Below are positions 45,427 to 55,187 of a stretch of 64,000 nucleotides of DNA, in pieces. Source of the DNA: Desulfosporosinus sp. HMP52 (GTDB lineage: Bacteria > Bacillota > Desulfitobacteriia > Desulfitobacteriales > Desulfitobacteriaceae); contig NZ_JMGA01000022.1 of assembly GCF_000765145.1 (NCBI RefSeq), positions 1 to 64,000 of the forward strand, in the 5' to 3' direction. The notes beneath the pieces were generated by a model, which was given only the letters and a program-made list of their open reading frames with translations, was not told the origin of the DNA and did not search any database. Position 1 is the first letter of the stretch. Each line of letters starts with the position of its first letter. A program made the translations under genes and the position numbers.

Positions 45427-46590
45427 TTATTTTGGGTTAACTTTTGTCATGAATACGCTTTTGCCATCTTTAAATTGTAGAATTGCAGCACTCTTAACTG
45501 GGTTATGAGTTGCTGGATCAACATTCAATTCTCCACTTATCCCTTGGAATCCCTTCATGGTTTCCAAAGCACTTCTCAATTTTTCGGGTTCTGTACTGCC
45601 GGCATTCTCAAGAGCCTTAATTAAAAGATTTGCTGCATCATATCCAAGGGCTGCGAATGTGTCAGGCTCTGAATTATATTTTCCTTGGAAATCTTTAATA
45701 AATTGAGCCATTCCTGGATCATCCATAGCTCCATGATTGACATAGTAAGTATTCTCTAAAGCTGCAGCACCTGCTACATCGACTAGTTGAGGGGAACCCC
45801 AGCCGTCTCCGCCTACGAATACTTGCTTCATTCCCATTTCACGTGCCTGCTTAACAATTAAGCCTACTTCCTGATAATATCCAGGAACAAAGACTACATC
45901 GGGATTAGCGGCTTTAATTCGTACTAAGGTTGCTCGGAAATCTAAATCACTGCCTGCTACATACTGTTCTGTGGCAACAACTTCTCCGCCTGATTTTTTA
46001 AAGTTTTCTTCAAAGGAGGTAGCAAGACCTTTAGAATAATCTCCCTTTTGATCTATGAAAAGTGCGGCTTTCTTTGCTTTAAGGGTATCTGACGCGAAGT
46101 TAGCAGCTACCTGCCCTTGGAAGGGGTCAATGAAGCAAGCTCTAAAGATCCAAGGCTTTACCTTCCCGTTTTCAAATGTAACACTATCTGAAGTACCTGT
46201 AGGTGTAATCAGAGGTACTTTGCTATCGGTGACTACTTGAACAGCAGCTAAAGTATTACCACTTGTCATAGGCCCAAGTATTGCAACAACTTTGTCTTGA
46301 GTCGCCAGCTTTGTTGAAGCTACAGTCGATTCCCCAGGGTCTGACTTATTATCCGCAGATACGTATTCCAGCTTCTTTCCTAAAACTCCACCCTTAGCAT
46401 TTTGTTGCTCAAATGCAAGCTTAATGGCCTTCTCAGCGTATTGTCCAAAAGCAGCTGCTCCACCACTTAACTCAAGGTTACCCCCAACTTTTATAACCTC
46501 AGCTGACTTTTGCCCCCCAGTTGCTCCGCAACCGGTTACAAGGGAAAGACTTAATAAAGCTACAGTTGCTACTGAAAATAGTTTTCTCAT
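45427..46590 (-). CDS. livJ: Branched-chain amino acid binding lipoprotein
   Basis: 387 residues. A lipoprotein signal peptide ends LSLVTGC with the lipobox Cys at about residue 21, and the mature part is a type I periplasmic-binding fold (VIKVGGNLELSGGAAAFGQYAEKAIKLAFEQQNAKGG). It captures branched-chain amino acids or related ligands outside the membrane and delivers them to LivHM. First gene of the operon. Confidence 0.94.
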   Translation of the reverse strand: MRKLFSVATVALLSLSLVTGCGATGGQKSAEVIKVGGNLELSGGAAAFGQYAEKAIKLAFEQQNAKGGVLGKKLEYVSADNKSDPGESTVASTKLATQDKVVAILGPMTSGNTLAAVQVVTDSKVPLITPTGTSDSVTFENGKVKPWIFRACFIDPFQGQVAANFASDTLKAKKAALFIDQKGDYSKGLATSFEENFKKSGGEVVATEQYVAGSDLDFRATLVRIKAANPDVVFVPGYYQEVGLIVKQAREMGMKQVFVGGDGWGSPQLVDVAGAAALENTYYVNHGAMDDPGMAQFIKDFQGKYNSEPDTFAALGYDAANLLIKALENAGSTEPEKLRSALETMKGFQGISGELNVDPATHNPVKSAAILQFKDGKSVFMTKVNPK

Positions 46591-47029
46591 CTTTCTACCC
46601 CTCTCTAATATTGACCCTTTTTTACTTCTGTTTATCGGACATAACTGTGATTCCTATAGTGATTTTTTAGGATTATTTCTGATTAATTCACCCCCAATTA
46701 TAACCCTCAAGCACCTCTGGATATAGTACAAGGTCTAAGTCACCCAATCAAAAACTTATATGATTGGGTTTAATGTAAGGCTGTTAGATAACAACCCTCT
46801 AGTTCTATATTCTATATATTATAAAACAATTTGACAAGCTATTAGAGTACAATGTGTAACGAATTTTATAAACAATTTCATGGTAAATGATAGCAAACAT
46901 CTCATTATGGTTTATTTCTATAGTTTTCTTTAAAAGCATTCAGCTAAATTGTAGAACTTTGATAATATTGTAATATTTTTCTATTAGCCTCTGAGTAATT
47001 CATTTGTTTTTCTAACCTTAAAGTTATAA
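46591..47029. other. livJ upstream region
   Basis: No gene. A hairpin (CCCAATCA ... TGATTGGG, about 46743-46768) with T residues lies 150 bp upstream of livJ and could be an attenuator or a regulator-binding dyad. I see no T-box or known riboswitch. Confidence 0.4.
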
Positions 47030-47086
47030 AGCAAAAAGCAAAATGAGTAATCAGCTTAATCTTTATCTTTAAGCTAATTACTCATT
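47030..47086 (-). terminator. Terminator of selB
   Basis: AATGAGTAATTAGCTTAA and its imperfect complement form a long stem with T-rich tail on the minus strand, 8 bp after the selB stop. Confidence 0.75.
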
Positions 47087-47093
47087 CATCAAT

Positions 47094-48995
47094 CTATATT
47101 TTTCCCAGAATTCTCTTGTCTCCCTTTCGTTGAGTGACACGTTGTTGGTCAAAATACTCTAACAAAGGAACTGTATATTTACGGGAAGTCTCCCATAATT
47201 CTCTAACATCAGCTACCCCAACTTCTCCTTTTAATCCTAACAATTCTATTAAGTTCTGCCTTGCCTTTTGAATATCTTCACTTTTAAAGTAAAACCCGCT
47301 AATAAACACCCATTCCCCCTGATCACATAAGTATCCTGCATATTCTTGAATCTCAGCTTTTCCTATTCCACACTTTTCAGCAGCTGAACCTAATTCAGGA
47401 GGCGTAAGTTTGATAGTTTGCCAAAGAGATCTTAAGTCATTTAATTTCTTCATAATTGAGAGAGGAATCTGTGCACCTTCATTGGTTTGAACCTTGCTCC
47501 CGGAGATTTTATAATACTCTCGGGCACTTCCTTGTTCTAATATCATCTGCCAACGTCTATGATTCCACAATATTCCTAGGCGGGTCTTTAATTCCTCTCT
47601 ACTAATTCCACCTCGTAACGGAAATTCCTGTTCATTTGCTCTTACAACTTTTAAGAGTTTTTCTCTCCACGTTTCAGCAGCTTTTTTTGCCCAATAAAGA
47701 GCAGCATCATCCTCTGACCAAATCTCTAGCCTTTCCTGTTCCTCTAGCGATTTCAAGTTCCCTACTAAATCATCAAGGTTGACGTGTAATCGATTTGCCA
47801 AATCTTTAGCAGATCTTGGTTCATCCATCTCTCTCTCTAAAAGATCAAGGGGATCTCCTTGATCTTTGATCCTCAGTTGTGCTAATACACTTTCTTTAAA
47901 GCGTTTCAATTTAAGCCCAGATACATCTAATATTTTTCCTCCTGCTATTGTGAAAGTAGGAGAGTAAAATCTTAAAACAAACCGGTCTCCTGGTGCTGCA
48001 AGAACGGGCTCTTCTAACAATATCTGAGCAAACCCCTCACCTCCAGGATTAATTTCCTTATGTTCCAAAAGGTGCAGACGTCCCAATATCTCCGTTGTCC
48101 CAATATGAAAGCGAACTCTCTGCCTCTGCACTAAAGGTTTCTCTGCAGTGGCAAGGTTTGTTACTTTTAAATCCAATATATTTCCGACTTTAAATGTCTT
48201 TGGCTTTACGAGTACTGAGCCCCTAACTACTTCAGATACATCTACCCCGGCTAGGTTGACAGCTACCCTCTGTCCTGCCCCAGCAAAGTTAACTTTTTTA
48301 TTATAAACTTGTAATGAGCGAACTTTAGATAGTATATTACTAGGCTCTATTGCCAACTCTTGCCCCAATTCTATAGTCCCACTATGAAGAGTGCCTGTCA
48401 CAACCGTCCCAAAACCCTGAATGCTAAATACTCTATCAATGGGCATTCTCACTGGGCCGGTTGATTTCTTACTTTCCACTTCAGAAAGCAAATTATCAAT
48501 AATATCTCGAAGGTCGTTAATACCTTGACCAGTTAACGATGAAACACGACATATTTGAGCTTGATTGAAGGCTGTATCTTTAAGTTTATTATGTATCTCT
48601 TCATCCATGAGATCAAGCCACTCGTTATCAACAAGATCTGCTTTATTTATGACAACAATTCCTCTGGGAATTCCCAACAATGTCAATATATCTATATGTT
48701 CTTGAGTCTGAGGCATTATTCCCTCATCAGCTGCAATGACCAATAGTACAACATCCATTCCGCTTGCTCCCGCCAACATCTGACGGACAAAACGTTCATG
48801 GCCTGGAACATCAATCATTCCAACTTGACGGCCGCTTGGAAGTAACATATGTGCAAAACCAAGTTCTATTGAAATACCTCTTTGCTTTTCTTCTTTTAAT
48901 CGATCAGTATCCATACCGGAGAGAGCACGAATTAACTCAGTTTTACCATGATCTACATGTCCGGCTGTTCCTACTAAATAATGTCTTTCACCCAT
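47094..48995 (-). CDS. selB: Selenocysteine-specific translation elongation factor
   Basis: 633 residues. EF-Tu-like GTPase domain: GTAGHVDHGKTELIRALSG (G1), DVPGHERFVRQML (G3) and NKADL (G4), then beta-barrel domains II and III, and a C-terminal ~220-residue extension of winged helices (about 400-633) that binds the SECIS hairpin of selenoprotein mRNAs. It carries Sec-tRNA to the ribosome. selC lies 7 kb away at 40099-40196; selA and selD are not in the window. Confidence 0.97.
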   Translation of the reverse strand: MGERHYLVGTAGHVDHGKTELIRALSGMDTDRLKEEKQRGISIELGFAHMLLPSGRQVGMIDVPGHERFVRQMLAGASGMDVVLLVIAADEGIMPQTQEHIDILTLLGIPRGIVVINKADLVDNEWLDLMDEEIHNKLKDTAFNQAQICRVSSLTGQGINDLRDIIDNLLSEVESKKSTGPVRMPIDRVFSIQGFGTVVTGTLHSGTIELGQELAIEPSNILSKVRSLQVYNKKVNFAGAGQRVAVNLAGVDVSEVVRGSVLVKPKTFKVGNILDLKVTNLATAEKPLVQRQRVRFHIGTTEILGRLHLLEHKEINPGGEGFAQILLEEPVLAAPGDRFVLRFYSPTFTIAGGKILDVSGLKLKRFKESVLAQLRIKDQGDPLDLLEREMDEPRSAKDLANRLHVNLDDLVGNLKSLEEQERLEIWSEDDAALYWAKKAAETWREKLLKVVRANEQEFPLRGGISREELKTRLGILWNHRRWQMILEQGSAREYYKISGSKVQTNEGAQIPLSIMKKLNDLRSLWQTIKLTPPELGSAAEKCGIGKAEIQEYAGYLCDQGEWVFISGFYFKSEDIQKARQNLIELLGLKGEVGVADVRELWETSRKYTVPLLEYFDQQRVTQRKGDKRILGKI

Positions 48996-49097
48996 TTTAG
49001 TTCCCCTTAAGCTATTTGCATATATATTTTATATCTTATTTGGTTTACTAGTCCTATTTACTATAGCAAAATTGTAACTTGTTTAGCAAACTCAATT

Positions 49098-50129
49098 TTA
49101 TCTTTTTAGCCAATAATACATAATTACAGGCAAAAATACTAAGCCTAGGTATCCAAACAGAGGATAAACGATCTGTACAATTTGTGAAAATTTCACCCCA
49201 GATAATGGCAGTAACAATACAAATAATGCTAATGTCGCTCTACCATAGTTTAAACGACCTGAATCAACAACTCTGCTTATTAGACTAAAGCCGTTCCCTA
49301 CGGCTGCAGTAATCATAGCTAACCACAAGACTACAACATAGAAAAAAGCCGGCCAGTCACCTAACTTGCCTGCAATTCCAACCATCGGAATTTCAAGGCC
49401 TAATATATCTGGAAAGCTTAGCAAAGATACACCTATGGCTAAGGCAAACAATCCTAAAGCAATTCCTCCAAGCAAAGCCCCTAACCGGGCACCTGCTTTC
49501 TGTACATCTCGTCCAAGAGATGCAAATACAACCATTGCTAATGTAACGTTAAATGAGACATATAGGATGGCCGAGATAAACCAGTTACTAACAATCGGGT
49601 TTTGGAGGATTATTGAAGGTTCATTTCCCCCTGAGCCTGCAAGAAGTGTCGCTACTGTGGCAATTCCTAAGCAAAAAATGAACTTTAATGGAATGAGTAC
49701 AGAATTAATCCAAAGTACTCCTTCACCCCGATACCACAAGGCTAATGCGATCACACTTGCCGTCAACACGATTCCTAACCATCTTGAGAAGCCAAAATAC
49801 TCTTGAAAGAGAGCCCCACTACCAGATATCATCGCGAGCATACCTACGAATAAGAGAATACTTACAAGGATATCTGCCCAGCTTCCTAGTCTTGGGCCCA
49901 GCAAATTGTTGAAGAAACCTTCATAGGATGTTACTTTCCAACGACTCTGTAAATCAAGCATACCCCAACCTAGGAGAGAAAAAAGAAACGAGCTCAGCAC
50001 AACTCCTACTAAACCCCAATATCCAAACCGTGCAAAAAACTGCTGTATTTCCTGACCGGAGGCAAAGCCAGCCCCCATCACCGCACCTACGTAGGTTGCA
50101 GCCACTTGAAAAGATGTTTTCCAACGCAT
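49098..50129 (-). CDS. YkvI-like membrane transporter
   Basis: 343 residues with about ten hydrophobic helices. The first, AATYVGAVMGAGFASGQEIQQFFARFG, has the small-residue break and GQE motif of the YkvI family, related to amino acid/cation symporters of the LeuT fold. Substrate unknown. Confidence 0.85.
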   Translation of the reverse strand: MRWKTSFQVAATYVGAVMGAGFASGQEIQQFFARFGYWGLVGVVLSSFLFSLLGWGMLDLQSRWKVTSYEGFFNNLLGPRLGSWADILVSILLFVGMLAMISGSGALFQEYFGFSRWLGIVLTASVIALALWYRGEGVLWINSVLIPLKFIFCLGIATVATLLAGSGGNEPSIILQNPIVSNWFISAILYVSFNVTLAMVVFASLGRDVQKAGARLGALLGGIALGLFALAIGVSLLSFPDILGLEIPMVGIAGKLGDWPAFFYVVVLWLAMITAAVGNGFSLISRVVDSGRLNYGRATLALFVLLLPLSGVKFSQIVQIVYPLFGYLGLVFLPVIMYYWLKR

Positions 50130-50255
50130 GATTACTCCCTCCTCGCCATCATGCTTATGGCTAGAAATGGGATATCATGCATAAAAGATCATCTATTTGG
50201 TAAATAATTTAATGAATAGCTAAATTTTTTACTAAATCAAGTAAGGGGGCTGCTT

Positions 50256-50837
50256 GTGAGTTTATTTTCATTGCTTACTGAAACTCAAAAAATCAAAGCC
50301 CATGTGGATGATTATACTGCAAAAGAGAAACTTGAAACCCGTCTTTCAGATCTTTTTGTTTCTACTCAGAAACGCCCCGCTGTTATTTTATGTATAGGGA
50401 CAGATCGTTCAACGGGAGATGCTTTAGGGCCATTAATTGGCACACAGCTCTCCCGTCTAAAACTCCCTGATCTTAATATCTATGGTACATTAGATAATCC
50501 CGTACATGCTACAAACCTCGAATCAAACGTTTATAACATACAAAGTATTTATTCAAATCCATTTATTATTGCAGTAGACGCTTGTTTAGGGCGTCTTGAC
50601 TCAATCGGCTGTATTACTCTTTCTGATGGGCCATTAAAGCCTGGAGCAGGCGTAAATAAAAATCTACCTGAAGTAGGTGAAGCTCATATGACCGGCATTG
50701 TTAATGTTGGGGGCTTTATGGAATATATGGTTTTGCAAAACACTCGTCTCAACTTAGTTTGGAGACTGTCCGAGAATATTAGTTCTATAATTACTCGTTC
50801 ATATTTGAAAGTACGAAGGAACAAACTAAGCACTTAA
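50256..50837 (+). CDS. yyaC: YyaC, spore GPR-related peptidase-like protein
   Basis: 193 residues. ILCIGTDRSTGDALGPLIGTQL (about 46-67) and the NPVHATNLESN and FIIAVDACLGR segments mark the YyaC family, related to hydrogenase-maturation proteases and the germination protease GPR. It is found in endospore formers; the exact substrate is unknown. It starts with GTG after AAGGGGG. It is on the plus strand, opposite to its neighbours, and abuts the convergent DUF4446 gene with no gap. Confidence 0.9.
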   Translation: MSLFSLLTETQKIKAHVDDYTAKEKLETRLSDLFVSTQKRPAVILCIGTDRSTGDALGPLIGTQLSRLKLPDLNIYGTLDNPVHATNLESNVYNIQSIYSNPFIIAVDACLGRLDSIGCITLSDGPLKPGAGVNKNLPEVGEAHMTGIVNVGGFMEYMVLQNTRLNLVWRLSENISSIITRSYLKVRRNKLST

Positions 50838-51338
50838 TTAAATTTTCTTTCCGTTCATTGCTTTTAATACCACATCTTTTTCCTCATCTGAAAGTGAATA
50901 TTGGGACTGTCCGCCACTTATTGGTTTTGCGTATATTCTGGCCTCTTCACGACTATGGATCGAACTTAATACTAAGCCATCTCCTTCTTGATTTAAGAAG
51001 GCAACTGCAAAGCTCAAGTCACTTCCAACATCTTCAAAGGCTCTAAAACGCTGTATTTCTGCTCGATCGATACTAGCTCTTAATTTTATTTCAATAGGGT
51101 CAAGCCTTTCATTGCATTTTTCGAGATTTTGCTCTAAGTCTGTTACTTTTTGAATATATTTATCAAGGAGTATATCCATTTTTTGACCGTTCATAAATGT
51201 CTGTAGACTTATATATGATGCCTGAAACTTCTTCATCTTACTATATAGTGAAATCGTAATAATTAGAATAACTGTAAGGAAGGCTAATACACCCATAGCC
51301 AACCAATTTATCGACATTACATCTTCGATCATCACCAA
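50838..51338 (-). CDS. DUF4446 membrane-anchored protein
   Basis: 166 residues: one N-terminal membrane helix (WLAMGVLAFLTVILIITISLY), a coiled-coil region (about 45-90) and a C-terminal domain with RFRAFEDVGSDLSFAVAFLNQEGDGLVLSSIHSREEARIYAKPI, the DUF4446 signature. Typically located near yyaC and parAB in Clostridia. Function unknown. The exact start (GTG or ATG within the first codons) is uncertain. Confidence 0.88.
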   Translation of the reverse strand: MVMIEDVMSINWLAMGVLAFLTVILIITISLYSKMKKFQASYISLQTFMNGQKMDILLDKYIQKVTDLEQNLEKCNERLDPIEIKLRASIDRAEIQRFRAFEDVGSDLSFAVAFLNQEGDGLVLSSIHSREEARIYAKPISGGQSQYSLSDEEKDVVLKAMNGKKI

Positions 51339-51397
51339 TTTGTCCCTGGTATTAGAATCATATCGGCTTTGATTCCGCCTTGACGACTAAACAAAGC

Positions 51398-51422
51398 GGT
51401 AGATCATATTTAATGATCTACC
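51398..51422 (-). terminator. Hairpin after the DUF554 gene
   Basis: Perfect 10-base arms (GGTAGATCAT) around five A/T bases; the T run that follows on the minus strand is interrupted, so it is a probable weak terminator. Confidence 0.5.
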
Positions 51423-51482
51423 TAAAACCAGGTTTTTCACTTCCTTTCAAGTATAAATTTCATTTATGTTTACTTATCTCCC

Positions 51483-52184
51483 CTACATACCTAAATGGAG
51501 ATGTGTAAAAAGCATTGCTATTGGAATCGCCAAGAACAACCCCGGTAATAGATTACCCACTTTAATCTCTTTTATTTCTAGAATATTTAGGCCTATCCCG
51601 ACAATCAGAAGTCCGCCAGTCGCTCCCATCTCATTTATTATCTGGGAAGACAAGACTCCTTCTAAGAGACCTGCTGTGACCGTAAGTAATCCTTGATAGA
51701 CAAACACTGGAATTGCCGATGCTAGCACTCCAATTCCCATTGATGAAGCAAAAACAATTGCGGTTATTCCATCCAACATTGATTTGGCGTAAAGTATTGT
51801 ATTGTGTCCTGTTAAACCACTCTCTAAGGCACCCATAATTGCCATTGCTCCGACACAATAAATTAGGCTGGTTGTTACGAAGGCCTTGGTAAAATCTCCT
51901 CCTCGTCCATTTTTTGATAGCCTACCTTCAAGCGACTGCCCAAACTGTTGTAGTCGCAGTTCTATGTCAATTATCTCGCCAATTATCCCACCTAACACTA
52001 AACTTGCGATAACAATCAACGTGTTCTTAGTTTGAATGGCCATTGATATCCCTATTAATAATACTGCCAGCCCAATTCCTTGGATTACTGTTTTTTTCAT
52101 TTTCTCTGGTAATGCTTGTCCGAACATAAGACCTATCAATCCACCTATTAAAATTGCCCCAGTATTTACAATAGTTCCTAACAA
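51483..52184 (-). CDS. DUF554 membrane protein
   Basis: 233 residues with about six or seven hydrophobic segments, starting GTIVNTGAILIGGLIGLMFGQALPE and with a conserved VGAMAIMGALESGL segment. This is the DUF554 (YdfK/YqgA) family of putative transporters; role unknown. Confidence 0.9.
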   Translation of the reverse strand: MLGTIVNTGAILIGGLIGLMFGQALPEKMKKTVIQGIGLAVLLIGISMAIQTKNTLIVIASLVLGGIIGEIIDIELRLQQFGQSLEGRLSKNGRGGDFTKAFVTTSLIYCVGAMAIMGALESGLTGHNTILYAKSMLDGITAIVFASSMGIGVLASAIPVFVYQGLLTVTAGLLEGVLSSQIINEMGATGGLLIVGIGLNILEIKEIKVGNLLPGLFLAIPIAMLFTHLHLGM

Positions 52185-52217
52185 TTATATCCCTCTTCCT
52201 TTTATTGACTGATTAAA

Positions 52218-52233
52218 TGTTCCACGTGGAACA
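52218..52233. promoter_or_regulatory. parS site 1
   Basis: TGTTCCACGTGGAACA, the exact consensus ParB loading site, inside a longer palindrome at 52211-52240. ParB nucleates here and spreads to organise origin segregation. Confidence 0.95.
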
Positions 52234-52240
52234 TTTAATC

Positions 52241-53330
52241 AAAGTAGTGATACTTGCCGCTACAAGGCAGTACCATCAAGATATGAAAAATAGGGTTCCT
52301 CGGGGGGAGGGCGGATTGCCCATCCTTCATGACCGGCTAATATCTTCACACGAATTAGCCTACTTGCAGAACAGCGAGTGAAAACCTGCACACTGTTTCT
52401 ACTCATGCTTGTAGGCTTATGCTCTTCATTGGTTCACTCCAGTTAGAGCGAACCCGCTTGTTTTAGGCAAATTATTAAAATACATTTTGGAGCTATTTCG
52501 CTAGATTTCATCACTCAACCATAGCAGTACCGGCAAATAATAATAACTAAGTAATCCCATATTAACGTCCTAAAAATTCTAAACAACTTACATGAAATCC
52601 CAAACTTGTTTCCACTTACAACAATCTTGGCTTGAGGCGCACTTCTCAGAAAAGCGGATTCTTCAATGTAGTCAAGCTGAGGTGAGGGAAGATGGGTTGT
52701 CATCCCCTTAGCCGCCGCAGTACTTGTCCATGGATGGACTATGCCGCTGTGCCCGAAGCCACTGTCTTCGCACTTATTAGCCTTCTTGCAGAACGACATG
52801 GAGCGCAGCACAAGGGAATGATACACGATGTTTTCAGTGCTACATGCACCATGGATGGCATAGCGTGCGGGCAAAAAAACTCAAATTGGATGTGCTCGGG
52901 AACCGTCCAGCCAGCTAGACGAAACTCTGAGACCCGTGCAAACTAAAGCTCACTCATCACACAGGGTTAACTCAGCTGAAAATTGTTCACCCCATTGCTA
53001 AACAGAAGTCCTACTACATGCTAAGGATATATATTTCAAGAGTGGGTGCCCATGCCGCTTCAAAGTCAAGAGTCAACTTATTTATAAAGAAAACCCGGCT
53101 TCGCCGAGCCTGCGAAGGCGAAACCGTTGGTTGCACTTATGCTTAGAAAGTATATAACGCAAGTTTATACTTTCTGGTAGTATAATAAAAGTTAACTCTC
53201 GGTAAATTTTCAGGATAACATTATAATATAAATTACATAAACATATTATTTGAATGCAGTCCGCTTATGGCTTCTGCAATTTACAACGGATAAAGGGGGG
53301 TGCCACCCATCGCCCTTAAGAAAGCTAAAC
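52241..53330. other. 1.1-kb non-coding stretch between two parS sites
   Basis: I find no convincing gene; the open frames lack ribosome sites and family features. A 31-base imperfect direct repeat (sharing TTAGCCT and CTTGCAGAAC) occurs at 52342-52372 and 52764-52794. CATGGATGG is repeated at about 52731 and 52850. A GC-rich hairpin lies at about 53100-53130. It looks like degenerate inserted DNA or a large uncharacterised structured region next to parB. Confidence 0.5.
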
Positions 53331-53376
53331 CATAGAGTAACTAGATGTTCCACGTGGAACATCTAGTTACTCTATG
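53331..53376. promoter_or_regulatory. parS site 2 inside a 46-bp palindrome at the parB stop
   Basis: The exact parS 16-mer is at 53346-53361. It is the centre of a perfect palindrome with 23-base arms spanning 53331-53376 that covers the parB stop codon (53367-53369). The RNA hairpin could also terminate parB transcription, so one sequence may serve both as segregation site and transcript end. Confidence 0.92.
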
Positions 53377-54215
53377 CGGATGTTCCATAGCTCTAGTAAC
53401 CTGTTCAATTCTTCTTCCGAAAAAAACTGAACCTCGATGCTACCGCGTTTAGTATCACCCTTAATGTTAACTTTTGTTTGAAAACAGCTCCTAAGATGAT
53501 CTTGCACTTGGTTTAGTAAGGGACTGAACTCCCGAGTATGTCGCACCTTATCTGATTTCTCCGAAAGTCTGTTGATCAAACTTTCAGTATCTCGAACAGA
53601 CAGTTGTTCTTTTGCGGCTTTTTGAGCAGTTAAGACTTGTAAAGTTGTATCTTTAACACCCAGCAACACCTTAGCATGGCCTAATGAGATAGAGTTACTT
53701 CGAATTAAATCAAGAATAGCATTTGGTAATTGTATTATCCGTAGAAGATTAGTTATTGTTGATCGAGCCTTGCCAACACGTTGCGCAACTTGTTCTTGGC
53801 TCAATCCATATTCCTTAATAAGTTTCTCATAGGCCAGTCCTTCATCAACAGGAGACAGATCAGCACGCTGTATATTCTCAATTAATGCTCTCTCGGCCAT
53901 TTCTTGATCACTGCACTCTTGAACAATACACTTTATAGTAGATTGTCCGGCAATCTTTGCAGCACGCAGACGTCGTTCACCGGCAATCAAGATATACCTG
54001 TCGCCGGAGGATCTAACCAGAATAGGTTGTAACAATCCATGTACTCGTAAGGAGTCTGCAAGATCATTTAGTCCTTGAGGATCGAATTCCCTTCTCGGTT
54101 GCTCAGGATTAGGGTCAATAATTGATACCGGGATTTCTTTAATACCTTCTTCATTACCACCTAAATCATCTGATAGGAGTGCTTGAAGTCCCCGACCAAG
54201 TCCCTTCTTAGACAC
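53367..54215 (-). CDS. parB: Chromosome partitioning protein ParB (Spo0J)
   Basis: 282 residues. KGLGRGLQALLSDD at the start, the CTP-binding/ParB box with GERRLRAAK and ENIQRADLSPVDEGLAYEKL, a HTH (YGLSQEQVAQRVGKARSTITNLLRI) that binds parS, and a C-terminal dimer domain. Two parS sites are close by. It overlaps the end of parA by 8 bp. Confidence 0.97.
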   Translation of the reverse strand: MSKKGLGRGLQALLSDDLGGNEEGIKEIPVSIIDPNPEQPRREFDPQGLNDLADSLRVHGLLQPILVRSSGDRYILIAGERRLRAAKIAGQSTIKCIVQECSDQEMAERALIENIQRADLSPVDEGLAYEKLIKEYGLSQEQVAQRVGKARSTITNLLRIIQLPNAILDLIRSNSISLGHAKVLLGVKDTTLQVLTAQKAAKEQLSVRDTESLINRLSEKSDKVRHTREFSPLLNQVQDHLRSCFQTKVNIKGDTKRGSIEVQFFSEEELNRLLELWNIRIE

Positions 54216-54972
54216 GTTCTAACACCTCCTTAGCTAAATCACGATAAACTTCTGCTCCTCTAGACCGGGAATCATAAGTATTGATTGCCTTACCATGACT
54301 AGGTGCCTCGCTGAGTCGTACATTACGCGGAACAATATTACGAAAAACTTTTTGCGGAAAGTACTTTTTGACTTCATCAACTACTTGAATCGATAGATTG
54401 GTACGAGCATCAAACATTGTTAAGAGGGCTCCCAAGATATTTAGTTTTGGATTAAGATGTTTTCGAACACGATCCAAGGTATTCATTAGTAGTGTTAACC
54501 CTTCAAGTGCATAATACTCGCATTGGATCGGTATGATTACATCCGTAGCAGCAGTGAGCGCATTAATTGTTAGAAGCCCTAAAGAAGGAGGACAATCAAT
54601 GAAAATAAAATCATAATCATTTTTTACGTCTTCAATAGCCCTCCTTAATTTCGCTTCACGTGAAATTTGAGAAACAAGTTCAATTTCTGCACCGGCAAGT
54701 TCAATTCGTGCAGGTACAACCTTCAATCCTTTTTGCTCAGTTTTCATAATAACCTGTTCTAAAGGAACATCATTGATAAGAACGTCATAAATACATCGAG
54801 TTAACTTATTTTTGACGATTCCCATACCACTAGTAGCATTACCTTGTGGATCTAGGTCAACAAGTAAGACACGTTTTCCTAGTTCCGACAGACAGGCACT
54901 CAAATTTATCGCTGTTGTAGTTTTAGCGACACCGCCTTTTTGATTAGCAATAGCGATTACATTAGTTATCAA
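54208..54972 (-). CDS. parA: Chromosome partitioning ATPase ParA (Soj)
   Basis: 254 residues from a TTG start (read LITNVIAIANQKGG), which has AAGGAAG at proper distance; an ATG 10 codons upstream lacks a ribosome site. Deviant Walker A NQKGGVAKTTTAINL with the signature Lys, Walker B FIFIDCPPSLG. It is an origin-segregation ATPase that dimerises on DNA and is stimulated by ParB; in spore formers it also regulates initiation. Confidence 0.95.
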   Translation of the reverse strand: MITNVIAIANQKGGVAKTTTAINLSACLSELGKRVLLVDLDPQGNATSGMGIVKNKLTRCIYDVLINDVPLEQVIMKTEQKGLKVVPARIELAGAEIELVSQISREAKLRRAIEDVKNDYDFIFIDCPPSLGLLTINALTAATDVIIPIQCEYYALEGLTLLMNTLDRVRKHLNPKLNILGALLTMFDARTNLSIQVVDEVKKYFPQKVFRNIVPRNVRLSEAPSHGKAINTYDSRSRGAEVYRDLAKEVLERV

Positions 54973-55134
54973 TAGCCAGCACTTCCTTCTTACACAATAC
55001 AATACTACCTCATGATCTTAGAAACAAATTATTCTATCGACGAAACTGGTTCAGGTCATTGAAATCTTAAATACAGATAACAATTAAAGAATCAAAATTG
55101 TGTACTCTCTGATAGTATCAAACCAAACCCAATA

Positions 55135-55163
55135 AAAAAAGCGCTTTTGACGCTTTTTTACAA
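55135..55163 (-). terminator. Terminator of the VanW-family gene
   Basis: On the minus strand AAAAAGCGTC, AAAA, GCGCTTTTTTT, 25 bp after the stop codon. Confidence 0.8.
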
Positions 55164-55187
55164 ATTAAAAATAATAATCTTATAAAA

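Noticed and set aside
52515..52946. Open frames of 119 and 84 codons between the parS sites
   Set aside because: Composition is unlike real proteins of this genome, there is no ribosome site, and they overlap each other on opposite strands.
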